NCBI RefSeq assembly: GCF_002086485.1
Contig: NZ_MVHF01000059.1
Location: 1-44,312, forward strand
DNA length: 44,312 nt
Reading direction: 5' to 3'
Source: Mycobacterium aquaticum
GTDB taxonomy: Bacteria > Actinomycetota > Actinomycetes > Mycobacteriales > Mycobacteriaceae
The notes under the pieces were generated by a model. The model did no database searches. It saw nothing but the letters and a program-made list of their open reading frames with translations, and was not told the origin of the DNA. Shown piece after piece: positions 23,475-31,402 of this stretch (the first letter of the stretch is position 1; every line of letters begins with the position of its first letter). Made by a program: the position numbers and the translations under genes.

Positions 23475-24836
23475 ATGACCGTTTCGACCGCACACCCGCC
23501 ACCGCCGTCGGGCCCGGCGGCGACTCGCAGGGCCATCTGGAACACGATCCGCGGCTCGTCGGGCAATCTCGTCGAGTGGTACGACGTCTACGTCTACACG
23601 GTGTTCGCGACGTACTTCGAGAAGCAGTTCTTCGACCCGGCCGACCAGAACTCGACGGTCTACATCTACGCGATCTTCGCCGTCACCTTCGTCACCCGGC
23701 CGATCGGCTCATGGTTCTTCGGCCGGTTCGCCGACCGCCGTGGCCGCCGCGCGGCGCTGACCTTCAGCGTGTCGCTGATGGCGTTGTGCTCGCTCGTCAT
23801 CGCGCTGGTGCCTGCCCGCGACAGCATCGGCGTGGCGGCCCCGATCATCCTCGTGCTGTGCCGGTTGGTGCAGGGCTTCGCCACCGGCGGTGAATACGGA
23901 ACGTCGGCCACCTACATGTCCGAGGCCGCCACGCGGGAACGCCGCGGCTTCTTCTCGTCGTTCCAATACGTCACGCTGGTCGGCGGCCACGTGCTGGCCC
24001 AGTTCACGCTGCTGATCATCCTCACCGTGTTCAGCGCGGCACAGGTGGGCGAATTCGGTTGGCGCATCGGATTTGCCGTCGGAGGCGTGGCCGCGGTCGT
24101 GGTGTTCTGGCTGCGCCGGACGATGGACGAATCGCTGTCGGAGGAACAGCTCGCGGCGGTCAAGGCCGGGCAGGACAGCAGCTCGGGTTCGATGAAGGAA
24201 CTGCTCACCAGCTACTGGAAACCGCTGCTGTTGTGCTTCCTGATCACCATGGGCGGCACGCTGGCGTTCTACGCATACAGCGTCAACGCCCCCGCGATCG
24301 TCAAGGCCACCTACAAAGACCAGGCGATGACGGCCACCTGGATCAACCTCATCGGGTTGATCTTCCTGATGGCGCTGCAACCGGTCGGCGGGCTCATCAG
24401 CGACAAGGTGGGGCGCAAACCGCTGTTGCTGTTCTTCGGGTTCGGTGGCGTCGTCTACACCTACGTGCTCTTCACCTACCTACCCCAAACCCGTTCGCCC
24501 ATCATGTCGTTTGTGCTCGTCGCGGTCAGCTACGTGCTGCTGACCGGCTACACCTCCATCAATGCGCTGGTGAAATCCGAACTGTTCCCGGCCCACGTGC
24601 GGGCGCTGGGCGTGGGAGTTGGCTACGCACTGGCCAATTCGATATTCGGTGGCACCGCTCCGGTGATCTACCAGGCGCTCAAGGAGAAGCATCAGGTTCC
24701 GCTGTTCATCGCCTACGTGACGTTGTGCATCGCGATCTCACTGGTGGTGTACCTGTTCTTCCTGAAGAACAAGGCCGACACCTACCTGGACCGCGAGAAG
24801 GGCTCGGCATTCGGCACGGCAGAATCAATGAGATGA
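23475..24836 (+). CDS. kgtP: MFS metabolite:H+ symporter, alpha-ketoglutarate permease KgtP-like
   Basis: 453 aa from ATG 23475 with GGAG seven bases upstream; the frame extends up without homology. Twelve TM segments of the MHS subfamily. Signatures: NLVEWYDVYVYTVFATYFE in TM1, FGRFADRRGRRAAL loop 2-3, GFATGGEYGTSATYMSEAATRERRG loop 4-5 (split by conserved Gly/Arg), and GLISDKVGRKPLL loop 8-9. The sequence looks very close to Rv3476c (KgtP). Expected function: proton-coupled uptake of alpha-ketoglutarate or a similar dicarboxylate. Its stop overlaps the start of the NarL-type regulator (ATGA), so the regulator is co-transcribed and probably controls it. Confidence 0.9.
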   Translation: MTVSTAHPPPPSGPAATRRAIWNTIRGSSGNLVEWYDVYVYTVFATYFEKQFFDPADQNSTVYIYAIFAVTFVTRPIGSWFFGRFADRRGRRAALTFSVSLMALCSLVIALVPARDSIGVAAPIILVLCRLVQGFATGGEYGTSATYMSEAATRERRGFFSSFQYVTLVGGHVLAQFTLLIILTVFSAAQVGEFGWRIGFAVGGVAAVVVFWLRRTMDESLSEEQLAAVKAGQDSSSGSMKELLTSYWKPLLLCFLITMGGTLAFYAYSVNAPAIVKATYKDQAMTATWINLIGLIFLMALQPVGGLISDKVGRKPLLLFFGFGGVVYTYVLFTYLPQTRSPIMSFVLVAVSYVLLTGYTSINALVKSELFPAHVRALGVGVGYALANSIFGGTAPVIYQALKEKHQVPLFIAYVTLCIAISLVVYLFFLKNKADTYLDREKGSAFGTAESMR

Positions 24837-25486
24837 GTGCGCTGCGGGTCATCGTCGCCGACGACGATGTGTTGCTCCGGGAAGGCCTCGCGAGCCTGCT
24901 CGACCGGTCCGGTTTCGACGTGATCGGCCAAGCCGGTGACGCGACGGAACTGCTTGCCCTGGTGCGGGATCAGAAACCGCAACTGGCCGTGGTGGACATC
25001 AGGATGCCCCCGACGCACACCACCGAAGGCCTCGATGCCGCGAAAGTCATCCGCGACGAGTCCCCCGACACCGGCATTCTGGTGCTCTCGGCGCACGTCG
25101 AGGTCGAGCACGCCACCGAGCTGCTGGCCAGCGGCCACGGCATCGGATACCTGCTCAAGTCCAGGGTCACCGACGTCACCGATTTCGTAGAGACCCTGGA
25201 ACGCATCGCCAAGGGCGCGTCCGTGGTGGACCCGGCGCTGGTGTCCGAACTGGTGTCCGCGCGGCGACGCAACGATCCGCTCGCAGTGCTCAGTGCCCGC
25301 GAACAGGAAGTGCTCATGCTGATGGCCGAGGGCCGCTCCAACGCGGGCATCGCGCGACGGCTGTGGGTCACCGAGGGCACCGTGGAAAAGCACGTCCGCA
25401 GCATCCTGACCAAACTGAACCTGGCCGGGACCGCCGACGATCACCGCCGGGTCCGCGCCGTCATCACCTACCTGGAAGCGCGGTAG
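24833..25486 (+). CDS. NarL/LuxR-family response regulator
   Basis: 217 aa from ATG 24833. Receiver: Asp10-Asp12, phospho-acceptor Asp55 in AVVDIRMPP, Lys near 111 in GYLLKSRV. The C-terminal HTH (about 153-212) has LSAREQEVLMLMAEGRSNAGIARRL and VTEGTVEKHVRSILTKLNL, typical LuxR-type. Overlaps the kgtP stop. Probable partner kinase is the HisKA_3 protein at 25956, though a receiver-only gene on the other strand lies in between. The last 23 bp overlap that receiver gene. Confidence 0.93.
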   Translation: MSALRVIVADDDVLLREGLASLLDRSGFDVIGQAGDATELLALVRDQKPQLAVVDIRMPPTHTTEGLDAAKVIRDESPDTGILVLSAHVEVEHATELLASGHGIGYLLKSRVTDVTDFVETLERIAKGASVVDPALVSELVSARRRNDPLAVLSAREQEVLMLMAEGRSNAGIARRLWVTEGTVEKHVRSILTKLNLAGTADDHRRVRAVITYLEAR

Positions 25487-25835
25487 CGACCAGATCCTCG
25501 ATGGCCGCCGCAGACAGCGCGAACTTGGGCAGGAAGCCGATCGCCGGACTGGTCTCGATCATCTCGGTCAGGTCCTGCTCGGCGTACGTGGACACCAGGA
25601 CCACCGCGGGACGGCGCGGCAAGTCGCTGCTCTGCAGCTGTTCTGCGAGGTCGAACCCGCTTTCCGCGCCGAGCATGACGTCGACGACCGCGACGTCGGG
25701 CTGCAATTCGCGGCACAGCCTCACGGCGTCGCTGCTGTTGGTCGCGGACGCGACGACCTCGACGCCGCCGCGGGCCAACATGCGGCACGCGGCGTCGCGG
25801 AAACCGGCGCTGTCATCGACGATGAGGCAGCGCAT
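25464..25835 (-). CDS. Single-domain response regulator (receiver only)
   Basis: 123 aa from ATG 25835. Complete receiver: Asp7/Asp8, phospho-acceptor Asp52 in AVVDVMLGAESG, Thr/Ser switch in VLVSTY and Lys104 in GFLPKFALSAAAI. No output domain. It may act as a phosphate sink or connector for the adjacent kinase, or by protein contacts. It is transcribed away from the kinase gene at 25956 (121 bp between starts) and converges on the NarL regulator with a 23-bp overlap. All key residues are present, so it is not a degraded remnant. Confidence 0.9.
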   Translation of the reverse strand: MRCLIVDDSAGFRDAACRMLARGGVEVVASATNSSDAVRLCRELQPDVAVVDVMLGAESGFDLAEQLQSSDLPRRPAVVLVSTYAEQDLTEMIETSPAIGFLPKFALSAAAIEDLVATALPGR

Positions 25836-25955
25836 GGCGTCTCCCGGGGCCGGTCATGCATCCAGCGTCGCATCGGAGGGCTCCGGCGTCATTACCGCTA
25901 GCGGGAATTCCCGTCACCGCTGAACCATCGGTGCTCGCCACACGTCATCATCTAG

Positions 25956-27554
25956 GTGAGTGTGGCCACCGCATTACCCGCGCCTTCCCCTGCGCGCTCC
26001 CGTGCCGTGGGTGCACGGATGCTGGCGCTGCTGCTGCGACCCAGCGCCCCACCGACGATGGTGGGTGTCGCGGTGGCCGCGGCGTTCATCACCGCCGAGA
26101 CGCTGCTGTCCTTCGTGGTGCGGCAACTGGCCCCGGGCAGCGCCTGCGGAGCACTGTTCCTGTTCGGTGTGCTGGTGATCTCGGCCGGCTGGGGGATCCG
26201 GCTGGCCGTGGCGACCTCGCTGGCCAGCGCCGCGACGTACGTGCACTTCCACATGCAGACCACCGGCGGGATGCTGCCCGCCCACGCCGAGGACGTGGTC
26301 GCACTGACGATCTTCTTGCCGCTGGCGTTCTTGATCAATGTGCTGGTGGGCCAGGCGCGGCTGCGAACCATCGAGGCCAGAGCCGGCAGGCGCGCGGCCG
26401 ATCTGGTCGCCGGGCAGCAGGCCGCGCTGCGCCGGGTCGCCACCCTGGTGGCCCGCGGATCCGGCCCCGAAGAGGTGTACCCCGCGGCGGTGACGGAGCT
26501 GGCCGGCGGGTTGGGCATGGATCACGTGGCGCTGTTGCAGTTCGGCGACGACGCGGCAGCACCCGTGGTGCTGGCCTCTCGGGACCCGGTCGGCGCCCCG
26601 AAACTGACTGTGGGTGAACGTTTTTGGCTCGACGGCGGCAGCGTGGCCGGTGCGGTCGCCGAAACCGGGGCGGCGGCGCGCATCGACGACTACGACGAGG
26701 TCGACGGCGCCACGGCGGCCCGCATCCGCGCCATCGGGATCCGCTCTGCGGTGGGCGCGCCGATCATCGTCGGCGGACAGCTGCGCGGGGTGCTGGTGGC
26801 CGGTTCGACGCAACGGCACGCGTTCGGGGCCGAGACCGAGGCCCACGTCGGGGATTTCGCCGACCTGGTCGCCACCGCCATCAGCAACGCCGAGACGCGG
26901 GCCGCACTGACCGCGTCGCGGGCCAGGATCGTGACCGCGGCCGATCAGGCGCGACGCGGATTCGAACGCGATCTGCACGACGGTGCCCAGCAGCGGGTGG
27001 TGTCCCTTGGCCTGGCCGTGCGGGCCGTCGAGGCGTCGGTACCGGCCGATCAGCCGATGCTGCGTCGCGACATCGCCCGGCTCGCGGCCGGTTTGTCGGC
27101 GTTGTCCACTGAGTTGCAGGATGTTTCGCGAGGTATCCACCCGGCGATCCTGTCCAAGGGCGGGCTGGGTCCGGCGCTGCGTTCGCTGGCCCGACGCTCC
27201 CCCATCCCGGTGGACCTCGACCTCGACCTCACCCGACCCGTGCCCGAATCCGTGGGCGTGGCAGCCTATTACGTCGTCGCCGAGGCGTTGACCAACGCCG
27301 CCAAACACGCCGAGGCCTCCGGTGTCGACGTGCGAGCCGTCACCGAGGGAGCCGAGCTGGCGCTCTCGATCAGCGACGACGGAATCGGCGGTGCCACAAC
27401 CGGTGCCGGGTCCGGATTGACCGGACTCACCGACCGGGTCGAGGCCTTGAGCGGGCACCTGACGGTGATCAGCCCACGCGACATCGGCACCACGTTGACG
27501 GCACGGATCCCGCTGCGCTGCATCGAGCCTCGCAGTCCACAGCTCGCGGGATAG
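25956..27554 (+). CDS. DUF4118-GAF sensor histidine kinase (HisKA_3)
   Basis: 532 aa. N-terminal DUF4118-like membrane region of three to four helices (about residues 35-135), as in KdpD-type kinases, then a GAF domain (about 165-315: RVATLVARGSGPEEVYPAAV to FADLVATAISNAE). Dimerisation/phosphotransfer domain HisKA_3 has FERDLHDGAQQRVVSLGL with phosphorylated His341. HATPase: AYYVVAEALTNAAKHAEAS (N-box), ISDDGIGGA and GSGLTGLTDRVEALSG. This class pairs with NarL-type regulators, fitting the one at 24833. Two GTG codons (25956, 25962) are possible starts. The GAF ligand is unknown. Confidence 0.9.
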   Translation: MSVATALPAPSPARSRAVGARMLALLLRPSAPPTMVGVAVAAAFITAETLLSFVVRQLAPGSACGALFLFGVLVISAGWGIRLAVATSLASAATYVHFHMQTTGGMLPAHAEDVVALTIFLPLAFLINVLVGQARLRTIEARAGRRAADLVAGQQAALRRVATLVARGSGPEEVYPAAVTELAGGLGMDHVALLQFGDDAAAPVVLASRDPVGAPKLTVGERFWLDGGSVAGAVAETGAAARIDDYDEVDGATAARIRAIGIRSAVGAPIIVGGQLRGVLVAGSTQRHAFGAETEAHVGDFADLVATAISNAETRAALTASRARIVTAADQARRGFERDLHDGAQQRVVSLGLAVRAVEASVPADQPMLRRDIARLAAGLSALSTELQDVSRGIHPAILSKGGLGPALRSLARRSPIPVDLDLDLTRPVPESVGVAAYYVVAEALTNAAKHAEASGVDVRAVTEGAELALSISDDGIGGATTGAGSGLTGLTDRVEALSGHLTVISPRDIGTTLTARIPLRCIEPRSPQLAG

Positions 27555-27557
27555 CGG

Positions 27558-28586
27558 TCACCGTCCCAGCGCGTCGAGCAACCGATCGAGATCGTCCTCG
27601 GTGTTGTACAGGTGAAAACCGACCCGCACGGCCCCGGCCCGCATCGACGCGCGAATTCCCGCCCGCTGCAACCGTTCTGCCGCATCAGCGATCGGAATCG
27701 ACACGATCGCCGAATCCTGTTGGGGCAGCTCGATCGCCGCCCGCAACCGGTTGGCCAGCCCGAGGACATGCTGTTTGACCGCGACCTGATCCAGGGACGC
27801 GAGCCACGGCAGCGTCAGCCCGGCTCCCAGCACGCTGAACCAGGCCGGCGAGGCGTCGAACCGGCGCGCGTCGGCCGCCAACCGCAGCGGCAGCCCGTAG
27901 ATCGACTCCCAGGGCTGCTCACCGGCGTACCAGTTGGCCGCGTGCGGCGTCATGGTCGCAGCCACGCGCTCGCTCAACGACATCCACGCGGTACCGCGCG
28001 GCGCCAGCAGCCACTTGTACACCGCGGCCACCGTGACGTCGACCCAGCTCACATCGGGGCACGCCCAACCCAGGGCCTGCGTCAGGTCGACGACGGTGAG
28101 CGTGTCGGCGCCCTGCACGGTGGCGCGCAATGCTGCGAGATCCAGCACGGCACCGTTGGCCGACTGCACGAGACTGACCGACACCACATCGAAGTCCGCG
28201 GCGCGCTCGATGAGCTCGGGCAGCGTCAGCTCGGTGACGGTGATGCCGCGGCCCTGCGCGGCGAACGGGAAGGTGGTGCTGGTGAATTCGCCCGCGAGCA
28301 CGGCGACGCGGCTACCGTCGGGAACGGCGGCGGCCACCAGACCGAGTGCCGCCGAGACGTTCCCGGCCATCGCCACCGACTCGACGGGAACCCCGGCCAG
28401 CTGCGCATAACCGGCCCGCCCGGCGCGCACGGGTTCGTCGAACGATGCGGCCTGCATGGTCCCGGCCTGCCATTCGGCTATGCAGCCCTGCAGGGCGTCG
28501 AGCAGGAACTGTGGCGGCAGCCCGAACGTGGGCGTGTTGAGAAACCCTTCGGCACCGGCGAATTCGGCGCCGAAGGCGGTTCTCAC
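27558..28586 (-). CDS. Class V aminotransferase-like PLP enzyme
   Basis: 342 aa from GTG 28586. Fold type I, class V layout (cysteine desulfurase/kynureninase/isopenicillin N epimerase group): NTPTFGLPPQFLLDALQG, AGNVSAALGLVAAAVPDG, Asp in VVDLTQALGW, and PLP-binding Lys191 in AAVYKWLLAPRG. The C-terminus GIRASMRAGAVRVGFHLYNTE is characteristic (substrate-binding Arg, small domain). It lacks the active-site cysteine loop expected of a desulfurase. Start overlaps the DUF4229 gene stop (GTGA). The reaction is not identifiable. Confidence 0.88.
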   Translation of the reverse strand: MRTAFGAEFAGAEGFLNTPTFGLPPQFLLDALQGCIAEWQAGTMQAASFDEPVRAGRAGYAQLAGVPVESVAMAGNVSAALGLVAAAVPDGSRVAVLAGEFTSTTFPFAAQGRGITVTELTLPELIERAADFDVVSVSLVQSANGAVLDLAALRATVQGADTLTVVDLTQALGWACPDVSWVDVTVAAVYKWLLAPRGTAWMSLSERVAATMTPHAANWYAGEQPWESIYGLPLRLAADARRFDASPAWFSVLGAGLTLPWLASLDQVAVKQHVLGLANRLRAAIELPQQDSAIVSIPIADAAERLQRAGIRASMRAGAVRVGFHLYNTEDDLDRLLDALGR

Positions 28587-28888
28587 GACTTGGGGTCCTC
28601 GCCGCGCAGCCGCGCCTGAAGTTGTTCACGGTCGGCGCGTCGACGCTCGTCGAGGGCCGCGATGGACGCGGTGGCACGCTCGCGCAACGGGCGGAACAAC
28701 CAAATCCCCAGCGGGAGCGCGATCACGAATGCGAACAACAACGCCACCACGATCGGGAACTCACGCACACCGAGCAGGTGGCCGCCGGCGAAGATCACTC
28801 CCGTCAACACCGCGACGAGGACCAATCGGGCAGCGACGTAAACCAACACATCGGCGACCAAGCGGGCCACCGGACGACTTCCTGACAC
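28583..28888 (-). CDS. DUF4229 membrane protein (Rv0531-like)
   Basis: About 101 aa. Two TM helices (about residues 13-32 and 43-65: YVAARLVLVAVLTGVIFAGG; FPIVVALLFAFVIALPLGIW) and a charged C-terminal helix RERATASIAALDERRRADRE. Family DUF4229, function unknown. GTGs at 28891 and 28888 are both in frame; 28888 is preferred because TAGGCT ends 6 nt upstream of it. Coupled to the aminotransferase-like gene by GTGA. Confidence 0.82.
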   Translation of the reverse strand: MSGSRPVARLVADVLVYVAARLVLVAVLTGVIFAGGHLLGVREFPIVVALLFAFVIALPLGIWLFRPLRERATASIAALDERRRADREQLQARLRGEDPKS

Positions 28889-28894
28889 CACCCG

Positions 28895-28900
28895 AGCCTA
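28895..28900 (-). promoter_or_regulatory. -10 element of the DUF4229 gene
   Basis: On the minus strand TAGGCT, 6 nt before GTG 28888; leaderless. Confidence 0.45.
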
Positions 28901-28911
28901 CCGACGACGCG

Positions 28912-28930
28912 TATATTCAGGTAAAGGAGG
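28912..28930 (+). promoter_or_regulatory. -10 element and ribosome site of the Rv0530A-like gene
   Basis: TATATT (28912-28917), then AAAGGAGG (28923-28930), 6 nt before GTG 28937. The ribosome site is close to ideal, the best in the window, and shows that this very short gene is real. Confidence 0.65.
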
Positions 28931-28936
28931 TTTCGA

Positions 28937-29098
28937 GTGGCTTACCTACTCCTGTTGCTCGTCTTGGGCTGCCTGGTTTATGTCGGATGGCGGCTGGCGC
29001 GGGCGACGGCGACCAAACCCAAGACTCGCGTGATCGGCCCCGACGACGATCCCGAATTCTTGCGTCGGCTCGGACACGGCGACAACCCGCGCCCCTGA
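28937..29098 (+). CDS. 53-aa single-TM protein (Rv0530A-like)
   Basis: Translation from GTG 28937: one TM helix (AYLLLLLVLGCLVYVGWRLA, residues 2-21), a basic stretch RATATKPKTR, then a conserved-looking tail GPDDDPEFLRRLGHG. An almost perfect ribosome site lies 6 nt upstream. A similarly small gene, Rv0530A, is annotated next to Rv0530 in M. tuberculosis, and the ParA-like Rv0530 homologue is the next gene here on the opposite strand. Probably a membrane-anchored small protein with a cytosolic tail. Function unknown. Confidence 0.8.
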   Translation: MAYLLLLLVLGCLVYVGWRLARATATKPKTRVIGPDDDPEFLRRLGHGDNPRP

Positions 29099-29122
29099 GC
29101 GGCCGCGGGTTCGTGCAGCACG

Positions 29123-30358
29123 TCAGCCGCGCAGCTCACTGCGGCGCTGCCGCGGCTTGGCAAAGTCACTGGCGACCACCGCAGCCAACTCGATCAACGC
29201 TTCGCGCGTCTTCGGCTTGAGCCGCTCCAAGCTGATCTCGGCGCCCTCTTCCAGGTGCGGATCGAACGGCACCAACCGCACCGCGCGGCACCGCCGCGAG
29301 AAGTGATCCACCACCTTCGACAGATCCACCTTGCCGGACCGCGGCCGTACCGCGTTGACCACCGCGATCGAATTACGCACCAGATCCTGATGCCCGTGCG
29401 CGTCGAGCCAGTCCAGCGTCGCCGACGCGCTGCGCGCCCCGTCGACCGAGCCGGAGCTGATCACGACCAGCACGTCGGCCTTGGACAACACCGCCGACAT
29501 CGCCGAGTGCATCAGGCCCGTGCCGCAGTCGGTCAGCACCAGGCTGTAGAACCGCTCCAGCACCTCCAGGGTGCGCACATAGTCGTCGGAGCTGAACGCC
29601 TCCGACACCGCGGGATCGCTCTCCGAGGCGAGCACCTCCAGCCGGCTGGGCCCCTGCGAGGTGTAGGCCCGCACATCGCTGTACCGCTCGATTCCCTCGG
29701 CGTCGCGCAGCAGGTGACGCACCGTCGCGGCGGTCTCCAGCGGAACCTTCTGGCTGAGCGTGCCCCGATCCGGGTTGGCGTCCACGGCCACCACCCGATC
29801 ACCGCGGATGGAGGCGAACGTGGCACCCAGTGTCGCGGTGATCGTGGTCTTGCCGACACCGCCCTTGAGCGACAGCAGCGCGATGCGGTAGCAGCCCTGC
29901 AGCGGCTGACGGACCTCGGCCAGCAGATCGTTGTGGTGGTTGACCTTGGGGCTCTCCCCCACGTTGACCAGTTTGAACGTCGACAGGTACAGCAGCTTGC
30001 GCCAACCCGACGACGGCGGATTCTTGCGCTGTCCGAGCAGCGCCGTGGTCGACAGGTCGCGGTACGGCGACGAGAAATCGGGCTGCGCAGGCTGTGCCGG
30101 TGCCTGCTGTGGAGCCTCGGCCACGGGCGGCGCGACCACGGGAACACCGTGCGGCGGGGTCGGGGCCGTCCACTCCGGTGGCGGTCCCGCGCTGGTCGCC
30201 GGGTCGCTGAACCGCTGCTGCCCGCGGAAACCGGCCACGGCCGAGGTCGGCTGCTCGACTACCTGTGCTGCCGGAGGGGACCCGACGTGACTGATCGTCG
30301 GCTCGTCCGGGGCGGTCGTGGACACATCCACCGTGCCGTGCTCAGTTGACTCGGACAT
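29123..30358 (-). CDS. ParA/MinD-like ATPase (Rv0530-like)
   Basis: 411 aa. Residues 1-100 are Pro/Ala/Gln-rich and probably disordered (EAPQQAPAQPAQPD). The C-terminal part is a SIMIBI P-loop ATPase: deviant Walker A LKGGVGKTT (residues 164-172), switch VVAVDANPDRGTLS and LTDCGTGLMHSAM (Walker B region). The layout (Pro-rich N-terminus plus MinD domain) resembles EspI and related ESX-associated ATPases. It may position or regulate an envelope complex. It follows ccsA by 50 bp in the same orientation and may be in the cytochrome c operon, as Rv0530 follows Rv0529. Confidence 0.87.
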   Translation of the reverse strand: MSESTEHGTVDVSTTAPDEPTISHVGSPPAAQVVEQPTSAVAGFRGQQRFSDPATSAGPPPEWTAPTPPHGVPVVAPPVAEAPQQAPAQPAQPDFSSPYRDLSTTALLGQRKNPPSSGWRKLLYLSTFKLVNVGESPKVNHHNDLLAEVRQPLQGCYRIALLSLKGGVGKTTITATLGATFASIRGDRVVAVDANPDRGTLSQKVPLETAATVRHLLRDAEGIERYSDVRAYTSQGPSRLEVLASESDPAVSEAFSSDDYVRTLEVLERFYSLVLTDCGTGLMHSAMSAVLSKADVLVVISSGSVDGARSASATLDWLDAHGHQDLVRNSIAVVNAVRPRSGKVDLSKVVDHFSRRCRAVRLVPFDPHLEEGAEISLERLKPKTREALIELAAVVASDFAKPRQRRSELRG

Positions 30359-30408
30359 GGAATCTCCCCTCCATACGGGCGCGATGCGCTATCCGCGCAC
30401 CACATCAC

Positions 30409-31395
30409 CTAACCAACGCCGGCGTACGAGTGCAGCCCGACGGTAACCAGATTGATGAAAAACAGGTTGAACACCATCGCAACGAAGCCCACCACGTTGA
30501 TCCAGGCGGCCTTGCGGTCGCGCCAACCGGCGGTCGAACGGGCATGCAGGTAGGCGGCGTACACCACCCACGCGATGAACGACACCGTCTCTTTGGGATC
30601 CCAGCCCCAGTAGCGGCCCCACGCCTCCTCGGCCCAGATGGCGCCGAAGATCACCCCGAAGCCGAAGATCGGGAACGCGAAGATGGTCGTCCGGTAGGCG
30701 ATGCGGTCGAGGGTCTGTGCGTCGGGCAGACGCTGGATGACCCGACCGAACGCATTGTCACGGTCGGCCAGGGGCGACATCTTGACCAGGAACAGAATGC
30801 TCGCGACACCGGCCACCAGGAACACCCCGGAGCCCAGGCTCACGACCGACACGTGGATCGGCAGCCAGTAGGACTGCAGCGCGGGCATCACCGGCGCGGC
30901 GTTGGTGTAGAGCCAGTGCCCCGACACGGCCAGCAGGATGAGTACCGGGACCAGCACGAACACCCACAACGCGCGGTACTTGCCTGCGCGCCCCGCCCGC
31001 CCCAAGCGCAGCACGATCGCCGACGCGATCAGCCCCGCGAAGCAGGTCAGGTTGATGAACTCGTACATGTTGCCCCACGGCACCCGGGCCGTGGCCAGAC
31101 CGCGCAGCACGATGCAGGCGAACAACAGCGCGATACCGACGTAGACCAGGGCCAGACCGGCGCGACCGATCCGCTCGTCGGTGGACCGCGTGGGGACGTC
31201 GGCGATGACGCCGGGGGTGGCGCTGTCGGCACCGACCGTGGCGCCGACCAGCTCCCGAACTTCGACCTTGCGGCCACGGCTGTAGGCGAGCTCGACCGCC
31301 AGCAACAGCAGGGCGCCCACCAGAACCACCACCGACGAGGTGAAAGCCCAGTCCGAGTACCGGGCCAGCCCGATATCGATGTGCTCTGTGTTCAT
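30409..31395 (-). CDS. ccsA: Cytochrome c maturation haem-handling protein CcsA (ResC type)
   Basis: 328 aa, about eight TM helices. The tryptophan-rich WWD-type haem-binding motif is seen as WGRYWGWDPKETVSFIAW (about 235-252), followed by AYLHARSTAGWRDRKAAW. Conserved histidines flanking it (PIHVSVVSLG; HARST) would ligate haem. With ResB it forms the system II haem exporter and cytochrome c haem lyase on the outer side of the membrane. Automated pipelines often name this protein CcsB. It begins 7 bp after resB. M. tuberculosis counterpart Rv0529. Confidence 0.92.
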   Translation of the reverse strand: MNTEHIDIGLARYSDWAFTSSVVVLVGALLLLAVELAYSRGRKVEVRELVGATVGADSATPGVIADVPTRSTDERIGRAGLALVYVGIALLFACIVLRGLATARVPWGNMYEFINLTCFAGLIASAIVLRLGRAGRAGKYRALWVFVLVPVLILLAVSGHWLYTNAAPVMPALQSYWLPIHVSVVSLGSGVFLVAGVASILFLVKMSPLADRDNAFGRVIQRLPDAQTLDRIAYRTTIFAFPIFGFGVIFGAIWAEEAWGRYWGWDPKETVSFIAWVVYAAYLHARSTAGWRDRKAAWINVVGFVAMVFNLFFINLVTVGLHSYAGVG

Positions 31396-31402
31396 TCGCG
31401 CG

